A stretch of 51,914 bases of DNA from Oscillospiraceae bacterium (GCA_015067025.1 SVNC01000015.1:1-51914); one strand, 5' to 3'; shown: positions 1 through 8,999, counted from the first letter of the stretch. Translations and numbers: made by a program. Notes: a model not told the origin generated them from the letters alone.

Positions 1-127
1 GGGCGTCTATCAGACGCCCGCCGCCGAAGGGAGCAGTCCGTAGGACTGCGGCGGTTTTTAAAATCTTTGATTTTAAAAACAATGGGAAACTTGGATTGAA
101 CGCCACGCGTTCAAACAACAATTTATC
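1..127. repeat. Structured 127-bp interspersed repeat, copy 1
   Basis: This block is identical base for base to 47442-47568; the match ends at 127/128. The window edge truncates it, so the true repeat may extend further left. It folds as four consecutive perfect or near-perfect hairpins: stems 1-8/12-19, then 21-25/50-54 enclosing 33-39/43-49, then 55-65/69-79, and last 98-103/107-112. It encodes nothing convincing. Its layout resembles composite intergenic palindromic repeats (REP/MITE-like) rather than an insertion sequence, since no transposase is present. Confidence 0.85.
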
Positions 128-146
128 GATGTGTTACACGTACACT

Positions 147-950
147 TCAATATTTAAAACCACCGATAAATTTAAGGGTCTCAGAAGCTCTTTCAGAGCC
201 TTTTTCCATCGACTTATCAATATCGCCGCTTAAAAGATATTCTGCTAAAAAACCAGCGGCATAACTATCACCACATCCCGTGGTATCCGTTACGGTGTCA
301 ACTTTTACTGCTTTACAATCGTATCTCATACCATCTTTAAAAGCAACACTGCCCTTTTCGGCAAGAGTTACGATAAATATCGACTTATCATACCGCTTTG
401 AAAACTCCTTTGCCCTTTCTATCACCTCTTCATCGCCACTTATAAAAACGTAGTCCACAAAAGGTAATAATTCGTCCCAGTTTTCATAATCCCGCCTTAT
501 ATCAAAATCTGCCGCTAAAGGAAAGTAACTCTCCTTTTTACATTCAATTACCTCATTGAAATTGGGGCTGTGAGTCGTGACTTGTACTAAATCAGCGGAT
601 CTTAATAGCTCTTTATCTTCTTCGGAAAGCTTATAATCCATCATAACTCCGCTATGCCAGGAGTCCTCCTTATAATATCTGTCACCTTCCTCAGTAAGAT
701 AAGTGCGGTTAAAGGCAGTCTTACCATCAAGAATATATACGTGGGATTTATCTATTGCTTTACCTTCCATAGAACGCAATATTTCTTTACCGTATTCATC
801 GTTACCGATAGCTCCTATTACATATAAAGAAAGATGGGGATGATGGCAACAGTTAGCGGCAAAATTCAGCGTTTCTCCGCCTGCGGTGACTTTATTATCA
901 AAAACATCTGCACATAAGCAGCTGAGTGTAACTACCTTTTTTCTATTCAT
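147..950 (-). CDS. PfkB-family sugar kinase, fructoselysine/fructosamine 6-kinase-like
   Basis: This 267-residue protein has the compact ribokinase fold of the PfkB family and most resembles FrlD, which phosphorylates fructoselysine. An N-terminal glycine-rich substrate region (AGGETLNFA) is followed by the GAIGNDEYG segment. The C-terminal signature DTTGCGDSYAAGF contains the catalytic Asp and anion hole; the usual GAGD is GCGD here. Short length without a lid insertion fits FrlD-like kinases. The ATG at 950 has an AAGGAG about 16 bases upstream, rather far, so a leader of unusual spacing is possible. It has its own promoter and no FrlB-type deglycase beside it, so the substrate is not fixed by context. 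It could be another sugar or nucleoside kinase. Confidence 0.8.
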   Translation of the reverse strand: MNRKKVVTLSCLCADVFDNKVTAGGETLNFAANCCHHPHLSLYVIGAIGNDEYGKEILRSMEGKAIDKSHVYILDGKTAFNRTYLTEEGDRYYKEDSWHSGVMMDYKLSEEDKELLRSADLVQVTTHSPNFNEVIECKKESYFPLAADFDIRRDYENWDELLPFVDYVFISGDEEVIERAKEFSKRYDKSIFIVTLAEKGSVAFKDGMRYDCKAVKVDTVTDTTGCGDSYAAGFLAEYLLSGDIDKSMEKGSERASETLKFIGGFKY

Positions 951-998
951 ACAGTCGTTGTTCTTTCTCCTTCAAACTAAGAATATAGTAATATGATA

Positions 999-1027
999 AT
1001 GATAAATCATCAGAATTTTCTTGTCAA
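999..1027 (-). promoter_or_regulatory. Promoter for the PfkB kinase
   Basis: Read on the minus strand, TTGACA (1022-1027) and TATCAT (999-1004) are separated by exactly 17 bases and lie about 50 bases upstream of the kinase start. This is a near-consensus vegetative sigma site. Confidence 0.65.
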
Positions 1028-1037
1028 GGGATATAAT

Positions 1038-1072
1038 TGACATAATAATTTTCTTTGTGCCAATTTATGTCA
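1038..1072. promoter_or_regulatory. Dyad between divergent kinase and lysozyme genes
   Basis: TGACATAA (1038-1045) is repeated inverted as TTATGTCA (1065-1072). It lies between the two divergent promoters and could be an operator, but no regulator is tied to it and AT-rich DNA can give such arms by chance. Confidence 0.3.
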
Positions 1073-1088
1073 TATAGCCTATAATCTA

Positions 1089-1117
1089 TTGACAAATTGT
1101 CGGAATTATGCGAAAAT
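1089..1117 (+). promoter_or_regulatory. Probable promoter for the GH25 lysozyme
   Basis: TTGACA at 1089-1094 is followed after 17 bases by the weak -10 GAAAAT at 1112-1117. It lies 35 bases before the start codon. The -35 is perfect but the -10 is poor. Confidence 0.45.
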
Positions 1118-1151
1118 AGTAGTATAAAAATCTACAGAAAAGGAAAAGGAT

Positions 1152-2555
1152 ATGGGAATACATAAACGTATCAAAGCGGCAGGTGCATCTGCTGTGTTTA
1201 TTACAAGCATATTATCTCTGCCTGCGGCGGCGGCTATGAATCCCTATGACTGGGACGGTCAGTCACAGCCTGCGGCGGACCGCACCTATTACATATCTGA
1301 CAATATAACGATAAACGGAGATTTTTACCTGCCTGAAAACAGCTCCATAAAGCTGAAGGAAGGTGCAAGTATAACAGTAGCCAAGGGCAGCAGCTTTGAA
1401 ACAAAGGGTGCTGTAAGCGTAGAAAATGGTGCTTCTTTCATTGTTGCGGGAGAGCTGAACATTGCCGATAGTTCAGATTTTAACGTAAAGGGTAGTTTTT
1501 CAAGCGGAGAGAGATCGACACTTTCAATAAAAGGTGATATACTTTACCACGACAGTTCGACCGCCTCCTTAAACGGTACTACAACAATTGCAGAGACGGC
1601 AGGCTTTACCGCTGACGGAGATATTCTCTTATCAGGAAACTTTGATAACAGAACCACGAAAAGCGTTTATAACGGCACTGTTGATATAGAAGGCAATGTA
1701 AACCTTTCAGGGTTTTCAACTTTTAATGGCACGTTATCCTTAAGCGATAACGCTAAGGTCACAAATAAAGGTATGATCACCTTATCAGAAACCTGCCGTT
1801 ATTTTTCAGACGGTAACTTTGTAAATTCTGAAAATGGCTCTGTTTCCGATAAAAGAAGACTGTTTGACGATGACGCTACCAGCGTGTCAAGGCTTTCTCT
1901 TTACACAGGTACTACCATAAAGGGTATAGACGTTTCTACCTGGCAGGGTGATATCGACTGGGCTAAGGTAAAGGCATCCGGTCTTGTGGATTTTGCTATT
2001 ATCCGCAGTAGCCGAGGACCGCTCAGCGAAGAACAGCCTATGATAGCGGATGATAAGCTCCACAGTAATATGGTCGGTGCAATGCAAAACGGTATTGACG
2101 TGGGGGTATATCACTATTGCTACGGTGAAACTGTAGAGCAGGTAAAGGAAGAGGCAAGATTTGTTTTAAGTCTTATTCAGGGGTATGATCTCACTTTCCC
2201 TGTAATATTTGATATAGAAGATGATTGGTACAAGAAAAACGGATATACAAAAGAGATGCTGACAGATATGACTATCGCCTTCTGCGAAGAAATAAAGAAG
2301 GCAGGATATATGCCGATGGTTTATTCCTACGCTTCATTCTTTGACAGTCATCTTGATATGGAAAGGCTTTCAGAATACCCCGTATGGGTGGCTCACGTAA
2401 ACACGGACAGCCCCGCATACGATGATACCTACTTTATGTGGCAGTATTCCTGGGAAGGAAAAATTGACGGGATTGACGGAGACGTAGATCTCGATTATGC
2501 CTATATTGATTTCCCAAGCTATATAAAAGACAATAACCTCAACAATCTGAGATAA
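1152..2555 (+). CDS. Secreted GH25 lysozyme (N-acetylmuramidase) with N-terminal repeat domain
   Basis: The 467-residue protein starts with a signal peptide (residues 1-28, ending in PAAAA). Residues about 40-245 are short Gly/Ser-rich repeats that look like a parallel beta-roll. The C-terminal part, from about residue 257, is a glycoside hydrolase family 25 domain. It shows the family hallmark GIDVSTWQGDIDW and the acidic DIE pair within FPVIFDIEDDW, expected to cleave the beta-1,4 bond between MurNAc and GlcNAc in peptidoglycan. GAAAAGGA precedes the ATG. It is a single-gene unit with its own promoter and terminator, suggesting a stand-alone wall-remodelling or bacteriolytic enzyme. The N-terminal repeat module is not a standard cell-wall-binding domain; it may be a spacer or adhesion part. 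Confidence 0.88.
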   Translation: MGIHKRIKAAGASAVFITSILSLPAAAAMNPYDWDGQSQPAADRTYYISDNITINGDFYLPENSSIKLKEGASITVAKGSSFETKGAVSVENGASFIVAGELNIADSSDFNVKGSFSSGERSTLSIKGDILYHDSSTASLNGTTTIAETAGFTADGDILLSGNFDNRTTKSVYNGTVDIEGNVNLSGFSTFNGTLSLSDNAKVTNKGMITLSETCRYFSDGNFVNSENGSVSDKRRLFDDDATSVSRLSLYTGTTIKGIDVSTWQGDIDWAKVKASGLVDFAIIRSSRGPLSEEQPMIADDKLHSNMVGAMQNGIDVGVYHYCYGETVEQVKEEARFVLSLIQGYDLTFPVIFDIEDDWYKKNGYTKEMLTDMTIAFCEEIKKAGYMPMVYSYASFFDSHLDMERLSEYPVWVAHVNTDSPAYDDTYFMWQYSWEGKIDGIDGDVDLDYAYIDFPSYIKDNNLNNLR

Positions 2556-2569
2556 GGGATCTTAAAATT

Positions 2570-2598
2570 TCCGCTGTGTTTTTTCACAGCGGATTTTT
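2570..2598 (+). terminator. Rho-independent terminator after the GH25 gene
   Basis: CCGCTGTG and CACAGCGG pair around a T-rich loop and are followed by ATTTTTA. It lies 15 bases past the lysozyme stop codon. Confidence 0.75.
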
Positions 2599-2623
2599 AA
2601 AGAATTCCGCATCGTTAAGCCAA

Positions 2624-2642
2624 ATGCAACCAACGGTTGCAT
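2624..2642. promoter_or_regulatory. 19-bp palindromic operator candidate before the Xre regulator
   Basis: ATGCAACC, three bases, then GGTTGCAT form a perfect dyad 122 bases upstream of the HTH gene. A half-site-like GCAACCA recurs about 40 bases downstream, near 2677-2683. An Xre-type regulator immediately downstream makes autoregulation through this site a reasonable inference. Confidence 0.5.
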
Positions 2643-2763
2643 AAAAAAATTTCATTTGAAAGCTAAAATGTATAGCGCAACCAAAGAAAAAATGCTATAG
2701 TAAGGACACAAGAGAACGTTCTGAAAATTCTTAAAGGCTTAAACGACAGAAAGGACATATATT

Positions 2764-3771
2764 ATGAATATCGAAGTGGCAAACAGACTTGTTAATTTAA
2801 GAAAGCAGATGGGATTATCCCAGGAGCAGTTGGCTGAAAAGATCGGCGTCAGCAGACAGGCAGTATCAAAGTGGGAAAGAAGCGAGGCTTCTCCCGATAC
2901 AGATAATCTTATTCTGCTGGCAAGATTATATAATGTATCTCTTGACGATCTTTTAAAAACAGATGACGATATACCCACCTACGAAAAAGAGGAAACAGCA
3001 GAAGAAAACACCTCCGGAGCAAACGGTAGCTTTGATAACGAAAATTCTTATACTGATGACGATGACAGTTCCGACAATAACAGCTACGATTGGAGCAAAA
3101 AGGACGGAATAAACGTTCACGCTGATAACGGCGACAGGGTTCACGTAGGCTTTGACGGAATCCACGTGATAGACCACAAGGGTACTTCCGTTCACGTTGG
3201 ACTTGACGGTATCAGGGTAAATGAAAATGCAGGCGACAACGTTACAGTTGACCAGAACGGTGTTTTTATAAACGGTGAAAAGCAGGATGTGGCTGAAAAG
3301 ATGAAAAAATCTGCTCTTATCACTCTTCCGATAGCGTCTATCTGCTTTATCGCGTTCTTAGGTCTCGGCTTTTCTATGAACGGCTGGTGGTACAGCTGGC
3401 TTTGCTTACTCCTTATCCCCTTCTTTAGCGGCATTATAAAGGCTATTGCTTTCCGTAAAGCAAAGCATTTGCACGAAACAGTTACCTTAGGCTCGGTTAT
3501 AGTATTTTTAGGGCTCGGACTTTTTATGAACGGCTGGTGGTACAGCTGGCTCACCCTTTTACTTATCCCGATACTGACCTCTCTTATTGACGCTATAAGA
3601 AAAAGAAAGCTCTCTCACTTTGCTTTTCCCGTGCTTGTTGTTTTTATCTATCTTGCAATGGGTATGTTTATGAGCTTATGGCATCCCGGCTGGGTAATAT
3701 TCTTCTCCATTCCTATTTATTATTGGATAGCAAATCTTTTTAAAGGATGCAATAGTAACTGCTGTGAATAA
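2764..3771 (+). CDS. Xre-family HTH regulator with duplicated membrane domain
   Basis: Residues 6-60 form a Cro/C1-type helix-turn-helix (LAEKIGVSRQAVSKWERSE), the standard DNA-binding start. Residues about 75-115 are acidic and disordered. A short repeat follows (VHVGFDGIHV, then VHVGLDGIRV, then a third looser copy). The C-terminal half is membrane-embedded. It contains two successive copies of a segment built on MNGWWYSWL plus LLLIP, and a third, divergent segment ending in a Trp/Pro-rich hairpin. Soluble HTH with a LiaF-like transmembrane tail is a known Firmicutes layout, usually linked to envelope-stress sensing. GAAAGGA lies before the ATG. A palindrome upstream suggests autoregulation. 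The target genes are unknown. Confidence 0.8.
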   Translation: MNIEVANRLVNLRKQMGLSQEQLAEKIGVSRQAVSKWERSEASPDTDNLILLARLYNVSLDDLLKTDDDIPTYEKEETAEENTSGANGSFDNENSYTDDDDSSDNNSYDWSKKDGINVHADNGDRVHVGFDGIHVIDHKGTSVHVGLDGIRVNENAGDNVTVDQNGVFINGEKQDVAEKMKKSALITLPIASICFIAFLGLGFSMNGWWYSWLCLLLIPFFSGIIKAIAFRKAKHLHETVTLGSVIVFLGLGLFMNGWWYSWLTLLLIPILTSLIDAIRKRKLSHFAFPVLVVFIYLAMGMFMSLWHPGWVIFFSIPIYYWIANLFKGCNSNCCE

Positions 3772-3796
3772 ACGATTGTTGCTGACAGATACATAC

Positions 3797-3823
3797 AAAA
3801 CCCCGTGAAATTCACGGGGTTTT
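3797..3823. terminator. Bidirectional terminator
   Basis: AAAACCCCGTGAA pairs with TTCACGGGGTTTT, a long perfect stem with A- and T-tracts on both sides. It sits between the convergent HTH and tautomerase genes and can serve both. Confidence 0.85.
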
Positions 3824-3856
3824 GCTTTGCTTTAAATTTTTTGGCTGGTTCAGCAA

Positions 3857-4198
3857 TCAGAAGTTTCCATTATTCCAGCCCCAGTCAGCTGTGGAAGAAT
3901 ATTTCACGTAAACTCTTGCGGGTGAGATGTCGAGTATGCTTTCAAGAGCATTGCATATTTCAGCAGTTACTTCGCTTAGATCTGAGCTTTTTGCTGTACC
4001 TAAGATATCTACGTCTACCATTGCACAGGGCTCGTCAGTACCCTTAAAGTAAAGGCAGTGAGAAGGTTCAATACCTACCATAAGCCACGCTTCTGATTTT
4101 CCGGGGATAGCTGTAATAGCCTTACCCATTGCAGATTTTACCTGAACCTTCTTTTCATCAGATACAGAAATATTCGTTTTTACGTTAATAAACGGCAT
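3857..4198 (-). CDS. MIF/tautomerase-superfamily protein
   Basis: This 113-residue protein matches the macrophage migration inhibitory factor family, trimeric enzymes that tautomerise phenylpyruvate-type keto-enol substrates using an N-terminal proline. The sequence begins MPFINVKTN, giving the catalytic Pro after Met removal. It ends with the family-typical aromatic tail (WGWNNGNF). Length equals that of canonical MIF (about 114). It is preceded on the same strand by the sensor-GGDEF gene but a terminator separates them. Bacterial members have no settled physiological role. The assignment to family is strong; the substrate is not known. Confidence 0.85.
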   Translation of the reverse strand: MPFINVKTNISVSDEKKVQVKSAMGKAITAIPGKSEAWLMVGIEPSHCLYFKGTDEPCAMVDVDILGTAKSSDLSEVTAEICNALESILDISPARVYVKYSSTADWGWNNGNF

Positions 4199-4240
4199 AA
4201 TAAATTACCTACCTTTTCTGAAGAATTTTCTTATATTGCA

Positions 4241-4266
4241 CAAAAAGCCGTATAAACGGCTTTTTG
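4241..4266 (-). terminator. Terminator of the sensor-GGDEF gene
   Basis: AAAAAGCCGT and ACGGCTTTTT form a perfect hairpin with a T-tract on the minus strand, 13 bases after the stop codon of the GGDEF gene. Confidence 0.8.
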
Positions 4267-4278
4267 TTATTTATAATA

Positions 4279-6234
4279 TCAGCTTTTCTTTTCCATCAGT
4301 TCTGCAAGCTTTTTCTTTCTTGCCGCCTTGCTCTGATACATTGCCAGGTCCGCTTCGGATAACAGCTTGTTCACGTCGGGATTTTCACTCATTGGTGCCG
4401 AGCTGAAACCGATACTTGCAGTTATCGGGAAGGGCTTGCCGCTGACCTTATTCATTGCTTCAAGCTCCTGACAGAATATAACGAGCTTTTCGGTTATTTC
4501 CCTCTCGTCACATTTTGAAAGGCCGATAACGTAGAACTCGTCACCGCCTGCTCTGACGCAGATAGAATTTATATCGGTTATCTTCTGAGCCGCCGCACAG
4601 ACTGTAGTTATACTGAAATCGCCATCGGCGTGACCGTAATTGTCGTTGACGAATTTCAGTCCATCCATATCTATAACATAGGTAAAAAGAGTATCCTCGG
4701 GCTTTGCACGTCTCATCATTTCTTCAACCTTTATATTCATACCGCGACGGTTGAAGGCACCTGTCATTTCATCTCGGATAGAAGCCGCTGTCAGTCTGTT
4801 TCTTGTGGATATCATTTCAAGAGAGTTGTTTACAAATCTCACCCAGTTACGATGTACCACATTGAACTTTTTCTTCTGAAGAAGATCGCACTCAATAGCC
4901 ACGTAACCGTAGGTCTTTTCCTTAAAGTGAAGAGGAGCAAAATAGAACACTGCCGGTTCGTCTCTGTCCTCCCAAAGCTTCGGGAGCATCATTCCTGTTT
5001 CAAACACAATGCTGTCCTTATCTTCGTAAAATCCTGTATCTGCAATATGAGTTGCGTGAACTGCAACCTTCATCTTCTTAGGATAACCCTTTACAAGTGT
5101 TGTATCCGGCTCAAGCCAGTCTTCTCTGAGACACATAGAAAAGGTTCTGTAAGGTCTTAAATAGTACGTATCAAGGAATATTGATTTAAGACATTCTGTG
5201 GGATTACTTGCCTCCGCTTGTCTTTCGGAGATATATCCTTCCATAAGAAGTCCTATATTTATATCATGCAGGGATTCCTGATCGGTAAAATCTATATTTT
5301 TAAAATAGAAAGACTCCTTGAATTTTCTTGTGGAATGCATAAAGTCGGGTCTGCAACCACAGCTCATACCCTCGTGAATAACCTTTCTTGCGTCAGGCAC
5401 ATAGGGAATGATCTCTCTGTCCGGCTCTATTATGCTGACAAGTTTATCAACTGCATTTGCCGCCGCCTGGGGCGAATTTGATTCGCAGGTGGTAACGGAA
5501 ATCTCTTGAAGAGCCGCCTCCTGAGTAGCATCAAAACCTGTTACTATAATGTCCTGGGGCACTCTTATGCCGCCCTTTACAAGTCTTTTTACAAGTCCTA
5601 TAGCCATATGATCACTGGCACACACTATCGCATCAGGCTTTGGCACTACGCCGTTTACGATTTTTTCGCCAAGCTCCATACCACCACTGTACCAGAAGTC
5701 ACCGTAAAACAGCTTACTGTCATCAAAAGGTATACCATTGTCTGCAAGAGTATCCTTAAAGGGTTTTTCTCTTTCTAAAGATACGGGATAATCCTTCATA
5801 CCGCTTAGAAAATATACGTTTCTGCAACCATGGTCAATTATGACGTGCTCGGTTACTCTTCTTATCATATCATAGTCACTGCTCTGCTCGACGGGATAAT
5901 CCCCGAGCGGCAGGTAAAGTGATATGACAGGCTTTACACATTCTCTTTGCAGTCTACCTAAAATTCTATCTCTTACATGTTCTGTTTTATCCTCGGTAAG
6001 AGAAACAGTATCGACTATGATTCCGTCAAATTTATTGAAATCTATAAGCTCGTATATATTAAGCTCTCCGTCAAGATACCCTTCATGCTGACTGCATACA
6101 GGGAGCATTGAAGAAAATACAGCTACGTCATATCCGTATTTATGGCACTGAGAAAAAACGCCTTCAAATAATCTGTTTGCATATAAAGATTCGGGCACTG
6201 CCTGAATGAGTGCTATCTTTTTTCTTTTTGGCAT
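4279..6234 (-). CDS. LacI-type sensor domain fused to a GGDEF diguanylate cyclase
   Basis: The first roughly 285 residues are a periplasmic-binding-protein-like (LacI/Peripla_BP_3) ligand domain, but there is no signal peptide and no N-terminal HTH, so it should sense a cytoplasmic ligand. A Gly-Met-Ser-Cys-Gly-Cys motif near residue 290 leads into a GAF-like region (about 300-480). A C-terminal GGDEF domain has an intact AGGDEF active site and the DMDGLKFVNDNYGHADGD segment, so it should make cyclic di-GMP from two GTP. The RxxD inhibitory site five residues before GGDEF is absent. I chose ATG 6234, which has GGTGGTGAG upstream; a GTG at 6246 lacks one. The gene at 10257-11996 has the same front half with a LytTR output. 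Confidence 0.85.
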   Translation of the reverse strand: MPKRKKIALIQAVPESLYANRLFEGVFSQCHKYGYDVAVFSSMLPVCSQHEGYLDGELNIYELIDFNKFDGIIVDTVSLTEDKTEHVRDRILGRLQRECVKPVISLYLPLGDYPVEQSSDYDMIRRVTEHVIIDHGCRNVYFLSGMKDYPVSLEREKPFKDTLADNGIPFDDSKLFYGDFWYSGGMELGEKIVNGVVPKPDAIVCASDHMAIGLVKRLVKGGIRVPQDIIVTGFDATQEAALQEISVTTCESNSPQAAANAVDKLVSIIEPDREIIPYVPDARKVIHEGMSCGCRPDFMHSTRKFKESFYFKNIDFTDQESLHDINIGLLMEGYISERQAEASNPTECLKSIFLDTYYLRPYRTFSMCLREDWLEPDTTLVKGYPKKMKVAVHATHIADTGFYEDKDSIVFETGMMLPKLWEDRDEPAVFYFAPLHFKEKTYGYVAIECDLLQKKKFNVVHRNWVRFVNNSLEMISTRNRLTAASIRDEMTGAFNRRGMNIKVEEMMRRAKPEDTLFTYVIDMDGLKFVNDNYGHADGDFSITTVCAAAQKITDINSICVRAGGDEFYVIGLSKCDEREITEKLVIFCQELEAMNKVSGKPFPITASIGFSSAPMSENPDVNKLLSEADLAMYQSKAARKKKLAELMEKKS

Positions 6235-6268
6235 TTTTCTCACCACCCATACATTTATAGATATTAAT

Positions 6269-6297
6269 ATTTTACCATAATTTTTTATTTAAATCAA
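6269..6297 (-). promoter_or_regulatory. Promoter for the sensor-GGDEF gene
   Basis: On the minus strand TTGATT (6292-6297), 17 bases, then TAAAAT (6269-6274), about 30 bases before the start codon. Confidence 0.6.
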
Positions 6298-6349
6298 GTA
6301 ATTTTTCTCAATTCATCACAAAAGTGCTGACACATTTCAATATATAAAA

Positions 6350-6377
6350 ATTCTCCCACAGTTTCCTGTGGGAGAAA
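6350..6377 (-). terminator. Terminator of the cellobiose phosphorylase gene
   Basis: TTCTCCCACAG and CTGTGGGAGAA form a perfect 11-bp stem with a four-base loop, followed on the minus strand by a T-tract. It lies 20 bases past the stop. Confidence 0.85.
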
Positions 6378-6397
6378 ACTTATTTTTATCAGTCGGA

Positions 6398-8899
6398 TTA
6401 GCCTAAAACAATTTCAACTGTGTGTGTACCGCCATCAAATGCAGGGATAACGTTGCTGTCTACTGCATTACCGTCAACTACTACGGACTTAACACCGTGA
6501 GAGATGTGGTCGGGGTTCTTTACAGTGATCTCATAAGTTGCACCTCTGAATAAACGAGATGCTGTGAAGCCATCCCATTCGTGAGGAATGGAAGGATCGA
6601 TCTTAAGACCGTTATATTCAGGCTTGATACCTAAGATGTACTGGGATACAGCTACAAAGTTCCAAGCAGCTGTACCTGTGAGCCAGGAATTCTTAGCTTC
6701 GCCGTGGCGAGGAGCGTCCTTACCTGCGATCATCTGAGCGTATACGTAAGGTTCTGTGCGGTGGAGATCAGACATTTCCTCTCTGAATGCGGGAGCGATC
6801 TTTGAATAGTATTCAAACGCCTTATCGCCTCTGCCTACTGCAGCTTCTGCACAGATGATCCATGCGTTGTTGTGGCAGAAGATACCTGCGTTTTCCTTAT
6901 ATCCGCCGGGATATGTAGAGATTTCGCCGTATTCAACCTTATAGGTTGTGAATGCAGGGTTGTTGAGAACAAGACCGTGCTGTGAGTTCAGATACTTGTC
7001 AACGCTGTTGAGTGTTGCAATATCGTAGCCCTTGTCCTTACCAAGACCAGCCATTACGCACCAGCCCTGAGGTTCGATGAAGATCTTACCTTCTTCACAT
7101 TCGTTAGAACCAACCTTGTTACCGTTGTGATCGTAAGCTCTTAAGAACCATTCGCCATCGTAACCGAATTCTTCCGTAGCCTTTCTCATCTTTTCGATTT
7201 CAGCCACAGCCTTTTCAGCTTCTGCATTATCGCCCTTAAGCTTGCACATTTCTACGTATTCGGGAGCAATTGCACAGAACATACCTGCAATCATAACAGA
7301 TTCTGCAACCTGGCTGTAGAAAGGAGGCTCTGTGAACATTTCCTTGTTGTTGTATGTCTGGAAGGATTCACCGGGCTTGTTGGAGAAGCAGGAGAGGTTG
7401 AGACAGTCGTTCCAGTCTGCACGTCCGCTTAAAGGAAGTCCGTGAGGACCAACCTTCTTAACAACGTGGTAAAAGGCTCTCTTCATATGGTCGAGCATTG
7501 TAGCTGCGAGTTCCTGCTTGTTTTCATAAGGAACCATCTCGTCGAGGATAGAAACGTCGCCTGTTTCCTTGATGTATGCGGAAACTGCTAAGATCATCCA
7601 CAGAGGGTCATCGTTGAAGTTTGAACCGAGCTCGTGGTTACCCATCTTTGTAAGAGGCTGATACTGGTGATAAGCACCGCCGTCTTCAAGCATTGTAGCC
7701 GCAAGGTCGATAAGTCTTTCTCGTGCTCTTTCGGGAATCTGGTGTACGAAGCCGAGAAGGTCCTGGTTAGAATCACGGAAGCCCATACCTCTGCCGATAC
7801 CGCTTTCGAAGTAGGAAGCAGAACGGGACATATTGAAGGTAACCATGCACTGATACTGATTCCAGATGTTTACCATTCTGTTGAGCTTTTCATCGGGAGA
7901 ATCTACGCTGTACTGACCAAGGAGGCTGTTCCAGTGTGCGCAGAGCTCATCAAAGAGCTTGTCAGCCTTTTCAGCTGTATCGCACATAGCGAGCATTTCC
8001 TGAGCCTTTTTCTTATTAATGATGTTCTTCTTGCTGCCGCGGCTTGTGATGATCGTGCTGTTGTCATCAAGGTCTGCAGCAAACTTTTCTTCAAATGCAT
8101 TTTCAACGTAACCGAGGCAGAATACGTAATCCTTGCTTTCGCCGGGCTGCAGTTCTACTTCGATGTAGTGAGAAGCAACAGGTGACCAACCGTCTGCAAC
8201 TGACATATTGGGCTTGCCTGCAAATACAGTCTGAGGAGCGTCAAAGCCGTTGTATAAACCGAGGAAACTTTCTCTGTCTGTATCGAAACCGTTGATGGGA
8301 GCATTTACGCTATAGAATGCGAAATGGTCTCTTCTTTCCTTGTATTCTGTCTTGTGATAGATAACAGAACCGTCGATTTCAACTTCGCCTGTGTTGAAGT
8401 TTCTCTGGAAGTTTGTTGTGTCATCGTTAGCGTCCCATAAGCACCACTCGATGAAGCTGAAGAGCTTCAGGCTCTTTGCAGCGTCTGTTGTGTTCTTTAA
8501 CGTAACCTTCTGGATCTCGCCGTTAAAGTTCTGAGGTACGAAGAATGTAACCTTAGCTTCAACGCCCTTTGAAGAGCTGGCAATCTTTGTATAGCCCATA
8601 CCGTGACGGCATTCGTAGCTGTCAAGTGTTGTCTTTACGGGTGACCATGCGGGGTTCCAGATGTGACCGCCGTCGTTGATGTAGAAATAACGTCCGCCCA
8701 TATCAACGGGAACGTTGTTGTAGCGGTAACGTGTGATTCGTCTGAGTCTTGCGTCCTTATAGAAGCAATAACCGCCTGCTGTGTTTGAAATAAGTGAGAA
8801 GAAGCCCTGTGTTCCGAGGTAGTTGATCCAAGGATAGGGAGTCTTGGGAGAGGTAATGACATACTCTCTGTTGGTATCGTCAAAATAACCGAATTTCAT
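6398..8899 (-). CDS. cbp: GH94 glycoside phosphorylase, probable cellobiose phosphorylase
   Basis: The 833-residue protein is full length for cellobiose phosphorylase (about 810-830) and shorter than cellodextrin phosphorylases. It should convert cellobiose plus phosphate into glucose 1-phosphate and glucose in the cytoplasm. It has no signal peptide. It shows the family start (FGYFDDxNREYVI), [14 protein letters not shown], [15 protein letters not shown], and [11 protein letters not shown] near residue 495, whose Asp after Arg-Ala is the expected general acid. The segment [10 protein letters not shown] and the catalytic-cleft [10 protein letters not shown] are also present. AGGAGG precedes the ATG. 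A divergent AraC regulator shares its upstream region, which holds a strong promoter overlapped by a dyad. Chitobiose phosphorylase is the main alternative; local similarity favours cellobiose. Confidence 0.9.
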   Translation of the reverse strand: MKFGYFDDTNREYVITSPKTPYPWINYLGTQGFFSLISNTAGGYCFYKDARLRRITRYRYNNVPVDMGGRYFYINDGGHIWNPAWSPVKTTLDSYECRHGMGYTKIASSSKGVEAKVTFFVPQNFNGEIQKVTLKNTTDAAKSLKLFSFIEWCLWDANDDTTNFQRNFNTGEVEIDGSVIYHKTEYKERRDHFAFYSVNAPINGFDTDRESFLGLYNGFDAPQTVFAGKPNMSVADGWSPVASHYIEVELQPGESKDYVFCLGYVENAFEEKFAADLDDNSTIITSRGSKKNIINKKKAQEMLAMCDTAEKADKLFDELCAHWNSLLGQYSVDSPDEKLNRMVNIWNQYQCMVTFNMSRSASYFESGIGRGMGFRDSNQDLLGFVHQIPERARERLIDLAATMLEDGGAYHQYQPLTKMGNHELGSNFNDDPLWMILAVSAYIKETGDVSILDEMVPYENKQELAATMLDHMKRAFYHVVKKVGPHGLPLSGRADWNDCLNLSCFSNKPGESFQTYNNKEMFTEPPFYSQVAESVMIAGMFCAIAPEYVEMCKLKGDNAEAEKAVAEIEKMRKATEEFGYDGEWFLRAYDHNGNKVGSNECEEGKIFIEPQGWCVMAGLGKDKGYDIATLNSVDKYLNSQHGLVLNNPAFTTYKVEYGEISTYPGGYKENAGIFCHNNAWIICAEAAVGRGDKAFEYYSKIAPAFREEMSDLHRTEPYVYAQMIAGKDAPRHGEAKNSWLTGTAAWNFVAVSQYILGIKPEYNGLKIDPSIPHEWDGFTASRLFRGATYEITVKNPDHISHGVKSVVVDGNAVDSNVIPAFDGGTHTVEIVLG

Positions 8900-8950
8900 A
8901 GAATCCTCCTGATTTTTTTGGTGTAAGATGAAAAGAAATTACATCGTTAC

Positions 8951-8988
8951 AGACAAATTTCTTAAATTCTATTATATAATATTTGTCT
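8951..8988. promoter_or_regulatory. Dyad straddling the cellobiose phosphorylase promoter
   Basis: AGACAAAT (8951-8958) and ATTTGTCT (8981-8988) are perfect inverted arms that enclose the -10 and start-site region of the phosphorylase promoter. The position suits a repressor operator. AraC proteins generally bind direct repeats, so a different regulator is possible. Confidence 0.45.
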
Positions 8989-8999
8989 CAATTATGCAA
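8971..8999 (-). promoter_or_regulatory. Promoter for cellobiose phosphorylase
   Basis: On the minus strand TTGCAT (8994-8999), 17 bases, TATAAT (8971-8976). The start codon is about 70 bases further on. The rest of the 312-bp gap to the AraC gene is AT-rich and holds only this promoter, the dyad and the AraC promoter. Confidence 0.75.

Noticed and set aside
2711-2722. Possible LexA/SOS box (GAACGTTC) before the Xre gene
   Set aside because: The palindrome lacks the spacer of the Firmicutes LexA box (GAAC-N4-GTTC), so it is not supported.
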